A stretch of DNA of 64,000 nucleotides from NCBI RefSeq assembly GCF_018334155.1, contig NZ_JAGXTP010000002.1:372001-436000 (forward strand), read 5' to 3'. Numbering within the stretch: the stretch's first letter is position 1; every line of letters starts with the position of its first letter. The notes beneath the pieces are model-generated. The model did no database searches. It had not been told where the DNA came from and saw nothing but the letters and a program-made list of their open reading frames with translations. Of this stretch, positions 50,723 to 58,953 are shown piece after piece. The stretch is from Devosia litorisediminis (GTDB taxonomy: Bacteria; Pseudomonadota; Alphaproteobacteria; Rhizobiales; Devosiaceae). A program made the position numbers and the translations under genes.

Positions 50723-52219
50723 TCAGGCCTTATGTTCGAGGGCGAATTCTTCTTCGGGCGACAGGATCAGCTTGTTGCGGCCGATCAGGCCAAAATAGGC
50801 GATGCCCACCGCGCACCACAACACCACCCAGATCACGCCCTTGAAGAAGTTGGGATCCTGCATCTGGTAGAACAGGGTGATCGCGGCAATGATGATAGTG
50901 ACACTGGCCCCGCCAATGCCCAGGGGCGAGCGGAACGGACGCTCCATATTGGGCTGGTTGCGGCGCAGCAGGATGAAGCTGAGAGCCTGCATGATGTAGC
51001 TGAGCATGGCGCCGAACACGGCCATGTTGAGCAGTACGGTGCCGATGATGTCGTCACCCTGCTGACTATCTTCAGCCCCGCCGCCGCCATTGGCAAACCA
51101 GATGATCAGCATCACGGTCAGGCCCAGCGCCGCGCCACTCATCATGGCGATATGCGGGGTCTTGTGCTTGCCATGGGTAACCGACAGCGCCGAGGGGAAA
51201 TAGCCCGCCCGGCTCAGCGAATAGACCTGCCGCCCCTGCGCAAACAGGATGGTGTGGAACGAGGCGATCAGCCCGATCATGGCGATCAGGCCCAGCACGA
51301 CAGCACCACTGGTGCCATAGATGGCGCGGAAACCATCCAGCAGCGGTTCGCCCGATGAACCCAGCGCGAAGGCGCCGACCCCGATCACCGATGGATTGAG
51401 CAGCATGATCATGAAGGCCGAGATGATCAGCGTGCCCATGCCCAGCAAGATGCCGCGCGGCATGTCGCGCTTGGGATCAACCGATTCCTCGGCAGCCAGT
51501 GGCAATTGCTCGATGGCCAGGAAAAGCCAGACCGCAAAGGGCAGGCTGGCCAGCACGCCACCAAATCCGAACGGGAACAGTGAGCCGCCACCCTCTGGCA
51601 GTTCGCTGCCATCGGCCGCGATATTGAGCGCCCAGCGCGAGAAGTCGATATTGGGAATGGCGCTGATCCAGAAGGCGATCAGCACGGCCAGCGAGGCCAG
51701 CGTCACCACCAATGTCACCCGGAAGCTGAGCGCCACGCCATAGATGTTGAGCGCCAGGAAAATGGCATAGAACACTACCCATATGATGGGTAGCCACGCC
51801 GCATCCAGCCCCACAATGGCGCTGAAATAGGACGAGATAAACGTCACCACCACAGCGGGGGTGAGCACATATTCGACGTTCTCGAACAGCCCGGTAATGA
51901 AGCCGCCCCACGGCCCCATCGAGGTGCGGGCGAACGAATAGGCCGCGCCGGTATGGGGCAGGGCGGGGCTCATTTCGGCAATGCAGAACACCAGCCCCAG
52001 ATACATCACCGCGATGATGCCGGCGGCCACGACCATGCCGCCCCAGCCGCCGGTGGCGAAGCCAAAATTCCAGCCCGAGAAATGCCCCGAGATCACGGCG
52101 CCCACGCCCAGCGCCCAGAGTGACCAGATGCCCGCATAGCGGGTCAGGCCACGTTCTTCGAAATAACTCTTGTCGCGTGTCGCATAGGCGACACTGCCAA
52201 CCTTCTTGTTTCCAGCCAT
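50723..52219 (-). CDS. APC-family amino acid/amine permease
   Basis: A 498-residue transporter with about twelve membrane segments. The first helices contain LTRYAGIWSLWALGVGAVISGHFSGWNFG, in which the Gly-rich unwound helix typical of APC transporters is evident. The EMSPALPHTGAAYSFAR block is also typical of amino acid and ethanolamine permeases of the EutP/EAT type. ATG 52219 is preceded by GGGGGA. It is cotranscribed with the PuuA-like ligase 55 bases downstream, and presumably imports the amine that the ligase consumes. Confidence 0.92.
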   Translation of the reverse strand: MAGNKKVGSVAYATRDKSYFEERGLTRYAGIWSLWALGVGAVISGHFSGWNFGFATGGWGGMVVAAGIIAVMYLGLVFCIAEMSPALPHTGAAYSFARTSMGPWGGFITGLFENVEYVLTPAVVVTFISSYFSAIVGLDAAWLPIIWVVFYAIFLALNIYGVALSFRVTLVVTLASLAVLIAFWISAIPNIDFSRWALNIAADGSELPEGGGSLFPFGFGGVLASLPFAVWLFLAIEQLPLAAEESVDPKRDMPRGILLGMGTLIISAFMIMLLNPSVIGVGAFALGSSGEPLLDGFRAIYGTSGAVVLGLIAMIGLIASFHTILFAQGRQVYSLSRAGYFPSALSVTHGKHKTPHIAMMSGAALGLTVMLIIWFANGGGGAEDSQQGDDIIGTVLLNMAVFGAMLSYIMQALSFILLRRNQPNMERPFRSPLGIGGASVTIIIAAITLFYQMQDPNFFKGVIWVVLWCAVGIAYFGLIGRNKLILSPEEEFALEHKA

Positions 52220-52255
52220 CGTCACGTCCCCCTGAAAATCAGCCCACGGTTTAGT

Positions 52256-53038
52256 CTAGACGGCCATTGCCCCGCCACGCGCCAGCCGCGCGGCTTCCAG
52301 ACAACGGGCCAGCCGGGCAGACCATTGGTCCACCCCGACCGGTTCGAGAATTTCGTCATTGCGGATTTCGATCATGGTGGCGTCCAGCCCGCGCCCGTCG
52401 CCATGACGCTCCAGCGTCAGCGTCACCCCGTTGAGCGCCGCATAGGGCTCGTTCCAGCCAATATTGAGCGCGGGGTCTTCGGCTGCCAGTGCATCGCGCA
52501 CTGCTGCGGTATAGCGCGCGTCCACCCCGTGGATCACCCCGATCGGCCAGGGCCGCGCTACCCCGTTATAGACCGGGGTAAAGGAATGCATGCAGATCAG
52601 GATTGTCTCCTGGCCCGCATGACGGCGCGCTTCAAGCAGCGTCTCTATCGAGGCATGGAAGGGCCGGTGATAGTGATCGATCCGGTATTGCCGCTCTTCG
52701 GCGCTGATCCCCTCATTGGCCGCAATGCGCGTTGCCTCCGAGAGCGTCCAGATCAGGTCGGGCGCATCCAGATCGCGATTGCAGTCGATGATCAGGCGCG
52801 ACACGGTCGATTGCACCAGCGGCGCATCGAGCAGATCGGCCAGTTTCCGGCTGACCGCCAGGGCGCCAGGGTCCCAGGCAATATGGCTCACCCGTTCGGT
52901 CATGGTCAGGCCCAGATCGCCATATCGGGTGGGGATACGATTTCTGGCATGATCGCACACGATCACGAAAGGCGATGGCCCCCGCGCATTGGTCACCAGC
53001 ACCGAATGTTGCTCCGTTCTGCTCACTTGGCCTCTCAT
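52256..53038 (-). CDS. N-formylglutamate amidohydrolase family protein
   Basis: A 260-residue zinc-type hydrolase of the HutG-like FGase family. The N-terminal block FVIVCDHARNRIPTRYG holds the first metal ligand, WDPGALAVSRKLADLL follows, and LICMHSFTPVYNG near residue 145 holds the second. Classical members release formate from N-formylglutamate. No other histidine-degradation gene is in the window, and the gene leads an operon with a glutamine-synthetase-like ligase, so hydrolysis of a gamma-glutamyl or N-acyl glutamate bond is a reasonable alternative. Confidence 0.88.
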   Translation of the reverse strand: MRGQVSRTEQHSVLVTNARGPSPFVIVCDHARNRIPTRYGDLGLTMTERVSHIAWDPGALAVSRKLADLLDAPLVQSTVSRLIIDCNRDLDAPDLIWTLSEATRIAANEGISAEERQYRIDHYHRPFHASIETLLEARRHAGQETILICMHSFTPVYNGVARPWPIGVIHGVDARYTAAVRDALAAEDPALNIGWNEPYAALNGVTLTLERHGDGRGLDATMIEIRNDEILEPVGVDQWSARLARCLEAARLARGGAMAV

Positions 53039-53059
53039 GTGATGCTTCTGGATCGTCGC

Positions 53060-53088
53060 ACTACTTGCCTAAGCGCGAAATCTGTCAA
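53060..53088 (-). promoter_or_regulatory. Possible promoter of the gamma-glutamyl operon
   Basis: On the minus strand a consensus TTGACA (53088-53083) is followed after 17 bases by AGTAGT (53065-53060). The operon's first start codon is 22 bases further. The -10 element is weak. Confidence 0.4.
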
Positions 53089-53173
53089 TGTGTTTGTTGG
53101 GCGCACCACGGCCACGCCGACGCTCCCGGGCGGGGTCGTTGCAACGTGGCGATCGAGGCGATGTCTGGCGCGC

Positions 53174-54031
53174 CTAGTCGCTCTTGGACATTTTCAGGAA
53201 GTCGGGGCCGCGGAAGCGGATATTGTGGTCAATTTCGCCAATGGCTTTTTTGTCCTTGCCCGCATAGTCGAGCTCATCAAGCACGCTCTGGATCAGGGTG
53301 ATCCGGCCCCGGCGCTTGTCATTGGTACGGATAACCGTCCAGGGCGCATGCTCGGTATGGGTGCGCTTGATCATCTCGTCGCGCGCATCCGAGTAATCAT
53401 TCCACCGGCTCAGGGCCTCCAGATCAATCGGGGAGAGCTTCCACACCTTGAGCGGATCGTGACGGCGATCATGGAACCGCTTGAGCTGCATCTCGCGGCC
53501 AATCGACAGCCAGAACTTGAACAGGTGAATGCCATCCCTGGTGATGCGCCGCTCGAATTCGGGCGCTTCTTCCAGGAAATGTTCGGTCTGCTCGGGGGTG
53601 CAGAAGCCCATGACCTTTTCGACGCCGGCGCGGTTGTACCAGGAGCGATCAAACAGCACCGTCTCGGTGGCGGCGGGCATCCATTCGACATAGCGCTGGA
53701 AATACCACTGCGTGCGCTCGCGATCATTGGGCTTGGGCAGCGCCGCGATGATGTTGTAGCGCGGATTGAGATTTTCCATATAGCGCTTGATGGTGCCGCC
53801 CTTGCCGGCGGCATCGCGTCCCTCGAACACGATCATGATCCGCTCGCCGGTTGCCAGCAGGTGCGCCTGCAATGTCACCAATTGCTTTTGCAGATCGTAC
53901 ATCTGGGCTTCATAGATATCGCGATCCAGCTTATCCTCGTAAGGATAGCCGCCTGAGGTCATCGCGTTCTTTTTGATGGCCTTGGGCAGATCTGGGTCTT
54001 CAATATCAAAGCCGTCGATTGGATCAGTCAC
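53174..54031 (-). CDS. ppk2: Polyphosphate kinase 2
   Basis: A 285-residue PPK2 class I enzyme that transfers phosphate between polyphosphate and nucleoside diphosphates. The Walker A motif is EGRDAAGKGG near residue 70, Walker B is TVLFDRSWYNRAG near 122, and the lid Arg-rich segment is HDRRHDPLKVWKLSP. All blocks of single-domain PPK2 are present. The start is GTG 54031 behind GGAG. It diverges from the PhoR-like kinase gene, and both touch phosphate metabolism. Confidence 0.95.
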   Translation of the reverse strand: MTDPIDGFDIEDPDLPKAIKKNAMTSGGYPYEDKLDRDIYEAQMYDLQKQLVTLQAHLLATGERIMIVFEGRDAAGKGGTIKRYMENLNPRYNIIAALPKPNDRERTQWYFQRYVEWMPAATETVLFDRSWYNRAGVEKVMGFCTPEQTEHFLEEAPEFERRITRDGIHLFKFWLSIGREMQLKRFHDRRHDPLKVWKLSPIDLEALSRWNDYSDARDEMIKRTHTEHAPWTVIRTNDKRRGRITLIQSVLDELDYAGKDKKAIGEIDHNIRFRGPDFLKMSKSD

Positions 54032-54118
54032 TCGTGTCGCTCCATTGTCATGGTCACCGTGCTACACAGAGCCCCCCTTATGCAAGGGGCATGGCAACTG
54101 TCTGATTCACAGAAACAA

Positions 54119-55405
54119 ATGGACCAAATCCACATCCATCAACCCGCTTCCCGCTTTGAGACGGCCCTGGCGCGCCTGTTCGAACAGGCGGGGCCGCTGG
54201 CCGCGATTGCCGGCGTGTTTGTCACGCTGACGATCTTTGGCGGTCTCGGCCTGGTAGGCGGGCTGGTCGGCTTTGTCGCCGTGAGCGCAGCCGTGCTGTT
54301 GCTGCCCCCCAGGGCCGATGCACCGCTTCCAGTACAGACCGTCAGCACCGTTCAGCCTGTTGTGGTTCCCGGCAGCACCGCCTCGGTATTTGCCGATGCG
54401 CTGATCGACCCCTGCATGGTGCTGGATCGTCGTGCGGTGGTGCTGCACACCAACCCGGCCGCCAAGCGCCAGTTTCCCAGCGTGACCAATGGCAATCCGC
54501 TGACTTTTTCGCTGCGCAATCCCGAACTGGTGCAGGCCATCGATGCGGCCATTCGCACCGGCGCCACGCGCAGTATCGAGCTGCATGAAACCCTGCCCTC
54601 CGAGACCTGGGACAAGGTGGTGGTCGCGCCGCTGACCCGGCCGGAGCTGGACTGGTTCGACGACGAGAACCGCCAGCTCATTGTCACCTTCCAGAGCCTG
54701 ACCGAAATCAAGCGCGCCGAGGCCCTGCGCTCGGACTTCATCGCCAATGCCAGTCACGAGTTGCGCACACCCCTGGCGTCGCTGCTCGGCTTTATCGATA
54801 CCCTGCTGGGCCCGGCGGCCAAGGATACCGCGGCGCGCGAGAAATTCCTGGGCATCATGCGCGGGCAGGCCGAACGCATGAGCAAGCTGATCGACGATCT
54901 GCTCAGCCTGTCGCGCATAGAAATGCACCAGCATGTGCGGCCCACCGGCAGTATTGATCTGGCCGCCTTGCTGCGCGAAGTGCGCGAAGGGCTGATGACC
55001 CAGGCCAAGGCCGCCGATATCGAAATACGCTTCAGCCTTGGTACCGGGCCTGCCACCACCATGGGTGATCGTGGCCAGCTTTATGAAGTGTTCGAGAACC
55101 TGCTCGACAACGCCATCAAATATGGTGCGGGCGGCAAGTTCGTCGAAGTCAGTCTGGCGCCTGCCGGGCGTGTCGGCTTCCAGCACATGGTCACCGTCAT
55201 CGATCACGGCCAGGGCGTCGAACCCGAGCATGTGCCGCGCCTGACCGAGCGCTTCTACCGCATCGACGCTGATGCCAGCCGCAAGAAGAAGGGCACGGGC
55301 CTGGGACTGGCCATCGTCAAGCATATCGTCAACCGCCATCGCGGCCAGCTCTCGATCAAGAGCAAGCCCGGTGAGGGCATGCGCGTGGACGTGCTGCTGC
55401 CCTGA
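54119..55405 (+). CDS. phoR: PhoR-like sensor histidine kinase
   Basis: A membrane sensor kinase of about 428 residues. The N-terminal hydrophobic pair (about residues 22-62, GVFVTLTIFGGLGLVGGLVGF) has almost no periplasmic loop, as in PhoR. A PAS-like domain spans about 90-210. The phospho-acceptor region is DFIANASHELRTPLASLLGF, and the ATPase domain has NLLDNAIKYG, VIDHGQGV and GTGLGLAIVKHIV. ATG 54119 is taken as start; ATG 54080 and 54050 are in frame and possible. The usual partners phoB and pst are not adjacent in the window, so partner assignment is by family only. Confidence 0.88.
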   Translation: MDQIHIHQPASRFETALARLFEQAGPLAAIAGVFVTLTIFGGLGLVGGLVGFVAVSAAVLLLPPRADAPLPVQTVSTVQPVVVPGSTASVFADALIDPCMVLDRRAVVLHTNPAAKRQFPSVTNGNPLTFSLRNPELVQAIDAAIRTGATRSIELHETLPSETWDKVVVAPLTRPELDWFDDENRQLIVTFQSLTEIKRAEALRSDFIANASHELRTPLASLLGFIDTLLGPAAKDTAAREKFLGIMRGQAERMSKLIDDLLSLSRIEMHQHVRPTGSIDLAALLREVREGLMTQAKAADIEIRFSLGTGPATTMGDRGQLYEVFENLLDNAIKYGAGGKFVEVSLAPAGRVGFQHMVTVIDHGQGVEPEHVPRLTERFYRIDADASRKKKGTGLGLAIVKHIVNRHRGQLSIKSKPGEGMRVDVLLP

Positions 55406-55559
55406 GGCAAGGATCGCCTCAGACTGCTCGTGGCGGCAAAGAGGCAGCTCAGATGAACGCCTGAAAGACTAAACCAACGGTGCCGTCGGACGTGGTCCGA
55501 GGGTTGGTCCAGACAATTGTGCAGTGTCAGACAACACGGCTGGCCAGATGCCGAACGCA

Positions 55560-55591
55560 CGATGCCCCGTAAACACGATGCCCCATAAAAC
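55560..55591. repeat. Short tandem repeat (two copies of about 16 bp)
   Basis: ACGATGCCCC followed by GTAAAC and then by ATAAAAC gives two near-identical adjacent units. It lies in the gap between phoR and the gcrA terminator. The rest of that gap (55406-55559) shows no gene. Confidence 0.55.
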
Positions 55592-55614
55592 GAAAAAGGC
55601 GCCCGAAGGCGCCT
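55592..55614 (-). terminator. Rho-independent terminator after gcrA
   Basis: AGGCGCC at 55597-55603 pairs perfectly with 55608-55614 around CGAA. On the minus strand it is followed by a T-tract. It lies 25 bases beyond the gcrA stop codon. Confidence 0.8.
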
Positions 55615-55638
55615 CATTCTCAATCCGTGTCGCGTCGC

Positions 55639-56208
55639 CTAGCGGCGCTTTTTATCGACCTGGTGGTAGGCCCGCTTGGAGTGGAACTCGCAATAGGGAC
55701 CGCTTTCCAGGCTGTGCTGGCCGCAGAAGTAGAAATCCTTGCCCAGTGGATCCCCGATGGGCCACTTGCAGGTATCTTCGCTCAGCTGCAGCAGGCTCAG
55801 ACGCTTGTCTTCGGGGATGAACAGCTCCTGTACGGCCGGAGCCACATAAAGCTGCTGATCCATCTGCGGGTCATGCGCCAGGGCCGTCGCGCCAACCGAT
55901 TGTGGACGCGACATGGCTGGACGCGGCTTGGCCGCAGCACTGCCCATATGCGAGCTCATCCCCGCCGAGGGGCTGGCAACGCGGCGCGGTGCTGGCCGGG
56001 CAGCCGGACGCGCACGGGGTGTCGAATTGGTTGGCTTGGCCCGTGCCGAAAGCTTGAGGCGATGCACCTTGCCGATCACGGCATTGCGGGTCACCCCTTC
56101 GCCCAACTGTCCAGCAATCTGGCTGGCGCTGAGGCCTTCCATCCAGAGCTTCTTCAAGGTCTCGACGCGTTCGTCCGTCCAGCCTGCCGGTTGTGCTCCT
56201 GAAACCAT
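55639..56208 (-). CDS. gcrA: Cell-cycle regulator GcrA
   Basis: A GcrA-family protein of about 189 residues. The N-terminal DNA-binding domain reads WTDERVETLKKLWMEGLSASQIA and then TRNAVIGKVHRLKL. A linker rich in Pro, Ala and Arg follows, and the C-terminal sigma-70-interacting domain contains CKWPIGDPLGKDFYFCGQ with its conserved Cys. GcrA works with the methyltransferase CcrM at GANTC sites to activate sigma-70 promoters. The start is uncertain: ATG 56208 leaves eight residues before the domain, while ATG 56229 would add seven more. GANTC sites cluster upstream. Confidence 0.93.
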   Translation of the reverse strand: MVSGAQPAGWTDERVETLKKLWMEGLSASQIAGQLGEGVTRNAVIGKVHRLKLSARAKPTNSTPRARPAARPAPRRVASPSAGMSSHMGSAAAKPRPAMSRPQSVGATALAHDPQMDQQLYVAPAVQELFIPEDKRLSLLQLSEDTCKWPIGDPLGKDFYFCGQHSLESGPYCEFHSKRAYHQVDKKRR

Positions 56209-56439
56209 CGTCAAAACAGAATCCTTCATTGTGCCGCCAAATAGCCTTGGCAACCATCAAACGCTAGGCGTCGTATGTTGAGTGGGTCCGCCACACGAGA
56301 TATCGTGCTCCCAATGACGCTGAGTTTACGCCATGCGAGGAATCGGGATCAAGAGTCGGGCGAAAGTTTCCCCGTAAATTCACTGGTTAAAATTATGCTA
56401 ACGAAGAATGAGTCAATTCATGGGCTTGCCCTGCGATCA
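56209..56439. promoter_or_regulatory. gcrA upstream region with GANTC sites and CtrA-like box
   Basis: No gene is seen in this gap. GANTC sites occur at 56219-56223, 56340-56344, 56353-56357 and 56410-56414. TTAA-N7-CTAA at 56387-56401 is one mismatch from the CtrA box. Both regulators are expected to control gcrA in alphaproteobacteria. Confidence 0.45.
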
Positions 56440-56468
56440 TTGACTTATCTGGGAAAATTAGCCTAAAT
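56440..56468 (+). promoter_or_regulatory. Promoter-like sequence upstream of argD
   Basis: TTGACT at 56440-56445 is followed after exactly 17 bases by CTAAAT at 56463-56468. Transcription would start near 56475, only a few bases before a terminator hairpin. Confidence 0.45.
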
Positions 56469-56478
56469 CTGGCACCGA

Positions 56479-56510
56479 AACGCGCTGCGAGACAGGCGCG
56501 TTTTTGGTTT
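56479..56510 (+). terminator. Rho-independent terminator between gcrA region and argD
   Basis: AACGCGC at 56479-56485 pairs with GCGCGTT at 56496-56502, followed by TTTTTGGTTT. It points toward argD although no ORF precedes it on the plus strand. Confidence 0.65.
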
Positions 56511-56581
56511 TTGTGGCGCTATTGTCACGCACCCCTTCTCGCCTCGTGAAAAACCCTGAGCTTTCAAAAGGAATACGACCC

Positions 56582-57781
56582 ATGTCTGCGCTCTTTGGCA
56601 CATATGCCCGCTCCGAACTCGCCTTTGAGCGGGGCGAAGGCATGCGCCTTTTCGATCAGCAGGGTCGCGACTATCTCGATTTCCATTCCGGTATCGCGGT
56701 CAACGCGCTGGGCCATGGTGATCCCCATCTGGTGACCGCGCTCAAAAGCGCCGCCGACAAGGTGTGGCACACTTCCAATGTGTTCTCCATTCCCGAGCAG
56801 GAACGGCTGGGCCAGCGCCTGGTCGATGCCACTTTTGCGGACTCGGTGTTCTTCACCAATTCGGGCGCTGAGGCGCTCGAATGCGCCATCAAGACCGCGC
56901 GGCACTATTACTGGGCCAAGGGCGAAACCGAGCGCTACGAAATCATCGCCTTTACCGGCTCTTTCCATGGCCGCACGCTGGGCACCATCGCGGCGGGCGG
57001 CAATCCGAGCTACCTCGAAGGCTTCGGCCCGGCCATGCCGGGCTTCAAGCACACAGCGCCGGGCGACCTTGACGCCGTCAAGGCGCTGATCGGACCGCAG
57101 ACCTGCGCCATCCTGATCGAGACCGTGCAGGGCGAGGGCGGGGTGACCGCAATGACGCCCGAATACATGCAGGGCCTGCGCGCATTGTGTGACGAGCACG
57201 ATCTGCTGCTGGTTCTCGATGAAGTCCAGTGCGGCTACGGTCGGACCGGTCGCTTCTTTGCCTTCGAGTGGAGCGGCATCACGCCAGACATCGTTGCTGT
57301 GGCCAAGGCCATTGGCGGCGGATTCCCGCTGGGCGCCTGCCTGGCCAAGGGCGATGTGGCTGCCTCCATGGTGCCCGGCACCCATGGCTCCACCTATGGC
57401 GGCAATCCGCTGGCGACCGCGGTGGGCAATGCCGTGCTCGACCGCATTCTGGCGCCCGGCTTTATCGATCACGTCAACCAGATGGGGCAGAAGCTGGCCT
57501 GGCATCTGCAGCAACTGGCGCAGAAATACCCCGACTATGTGCTTGAACTGCGCGGCAAGGGTCTGCTGGCCGGTATCAAGATTTCCCCGCCCGTGCGCGA
57601 CTTCGTGGCCCGACTGCGCGATGACCATCAGATGCTGGCGATTGGCGCCGGCGACAATGTGCTGCGGCTGATCCCGCCGCTGATTGTCACCGAAGCTGAC
57701 ATCGAAGAAGCGGTCGGCAAGCTGGCCGCGGCCTTTGAAGCCATCGAGGCTGAGGCCGCTGCCGTTCCGGCCGGGGTCTAG
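56582..57781 (+). CDS. argD: Acetylornithine aminotransferase
   Basis: A 399-residue PLP-dependent class III transaminase of arginine synthesis. It may also serve the succinyl-DAP branch, matching dapD and dapE in the window. Blocks include YLDFHSGIAVNALGHGDPHL, the phosphate-binding FTNSGAEALECAIKTAR, FHGRTLGT, LVLDEVQCGYGRTG, and the PLP Lys in VAVAKAIGGGFPLGA near residue 245. ATG 56582 follows AAAGGA. The argF gene follows after about 117 bases, as in many Hyphomicrobiales. Confidence 0.95.
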   Translation: MSALFGTYARSELAFERGEGMRLFDQQGRDYLDFHSGIAVNALGHGDPHLVTALKSAADKVWHTSNVFSIPEQERLGQRLVDATFADSVFFTNSGAEALECAIKTARHYYWAKGETERYEIIAFTGSFHGRTLGTIAAGGNPSYLEGFGPAMPGFKHTAPGDLDAVKALIGPQTCAILIETVQGEGGVTAMTPEYMQGLRALCDEHDLLLVLDEVQCGYGRTGRFFAFEWSGITPDIVAVAKAIGGGFPLGACLAKGDVAASMVPGTHGSTYGGNPLATAVGNAVLDRILAPGFIDHVNQMGQKLAWHLQQLAQKYPDYVLELRGKGLLAGIKISPPVRDFVARLRDDHQMLAIGAGDNVLRLIPPLIVTEADIEEAVGKLAAAFEAIEAEAAAVPAGV

Positions 57782-57898
57782 TCATCATGAAGATCTGGCA
57801 CGTCAGCCGCCGACGATGCAGCTTGTTCTCGCCGCCACAGGGCAGGTAACGACCGCCTGCACATTACAAAATCATAGCGACAAGAAAGAAACCGGCCC

Positions 57899-58831
57899 AT
57901 GAACTCGACCGGCACTCCACGGCATTTTCTCAATATCGATGATTTCGACTACGCCGAACTGCGCGGCATGCTCAATGCTGCCACCTCGCTCAAGACCCGT
58001 CTGAAGGATGGCGACCGGCCCAAGCTGCTCGAGGACAAGGTCCTCGCCATGATCTTTGAGCGCCAGTCGACCCGCACCCGCGTCTCGTTCGATGTCGGCA
58101 TGCGCCAGCTGGGCGGGCAGACCATCATGCTATCGGGCAATGACATGCAACTCTCGCGCGAGGAAACCCTGACCGATACCGGTCGGGTGATGAGCCGCTA
58201 TGTCGATGCCATCATGATCCGCATTCTCAGCCACGCCGATCTGGTCGAGCTGTCCGAGGGATCCAGCGTCCCGGTGATCAATGGCCTGACCCGTCGGGCG
58301 CATCCGTGTCAGGTAATGGCCGATCTGCTGACCTTTGAAGAACACCGCGGCAAGATCAAGGGCGCCAAGGTCGCCTGGGTGGGCGACAGCAACAATGTGC
58401 TGCACTCCTGGGTCAATGCGGCCGAACTGTTCGAGTGCGAGCTGACCATTGCCGTGCCCGATGAGTATCACCCCGAAAAGGATCTGATGCTCGATATCGA
58501 AAAGGCCGGCAAATGGGTCAAGCTGATCGAAGATCCGCGTGAAGCCGTCGAGAACGCCGATCTGGTGCTGACCGACACCTGGGTGTCGATGGGTGACACG
58601 GACGCTGCCGAGCGACGGCGGGTCTTGAAACCCTACCAGGTCAACACCAGCTTGATGAGCTTGGCGAACAAGGACGCCCTGTTCATGCACTGCCTGCCCG
58701 CCCATCGCGGCGACGAGGTGACCGACGAAGTGATCGATGGTCCGCAGTCGGTGGTGTTTGACGAGGCCGAAAACCGCCTTCATGCCCAAAAAGCCATTCT
58801 GTGCTGGGCCTTCGGGGTCGACGTCAACTAG
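57899..58831 (+). CDS. argF: Ornithine carbamoyltransferase
   Basis: A 310-residue enzyme that joins carbamoyl phosphate and ornithine to citrulline. The carbamoyl phosphate motif STRTRVSF is near residue 56, HPCQVMAD near 137, the ornithine loop is DTWVSMGD near 225, and the zinc/ornithine motif HCLPAHRG is near 263. Together with argD it forms a two-gene arginine unit. hslO follows 122 bases later. Confidence 0.97.
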   Translation: MNSTGTPRHFLNIDDFDYAELRGMLNAATSLKTRLKDGDRPKLLEDKVLAMIFERQSTRTRVSFDVGMRQLGGQTIMLSGNDMQLSREETLTDTGRVMSRYVDAIMIRILSHADLVELSEGSSVPVINGLTRRAHPCQVMADLLTFEEHRGKIKGAKVAWVGDSNNVLHSWVNAAELFECELTIAVPDEYHPEKDLMLDIEKAGKWVKLIEDPREAVENADLVLTDTWVSMGDTDAAERRRVLKPYQVNTSLMSLANKDALFMHCLPAHRGDEVTDEVIDGPQSVVFDEAENRLHAQKAILCWAFGVDVN

Positions 58832-58953
58832 ACGACACGACCGTTCGTCGCCTGTGGTAAAGTTACGGCGTCACTTCTGCCAGCAGCAGGAGTGGCGTTG
58901 TGGTTTTCTCGCGGTGCCCGAAGGATCGGCCCACTGAGAGCCAGTGACCCAAA

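Noticed and set aside
52256..53038. Considered as part of a histidine utilisation (hut) operon
   Set aside because: No hutH, hutU or hutI gene is present in the window; the neighbours are amine and alcohol metabolism genes.
52325..53956. 543-codon open frame on the plus strand across the FGase-like and PPK2 genes
   Set aside because: It spans two well-supported genes and their gap on the other strand and shows no domain; it is a shadow.
54107..55339. 410-codon open frame opposite phoR
   Set aside because: It is an antisense shadow with no recognisable domain.
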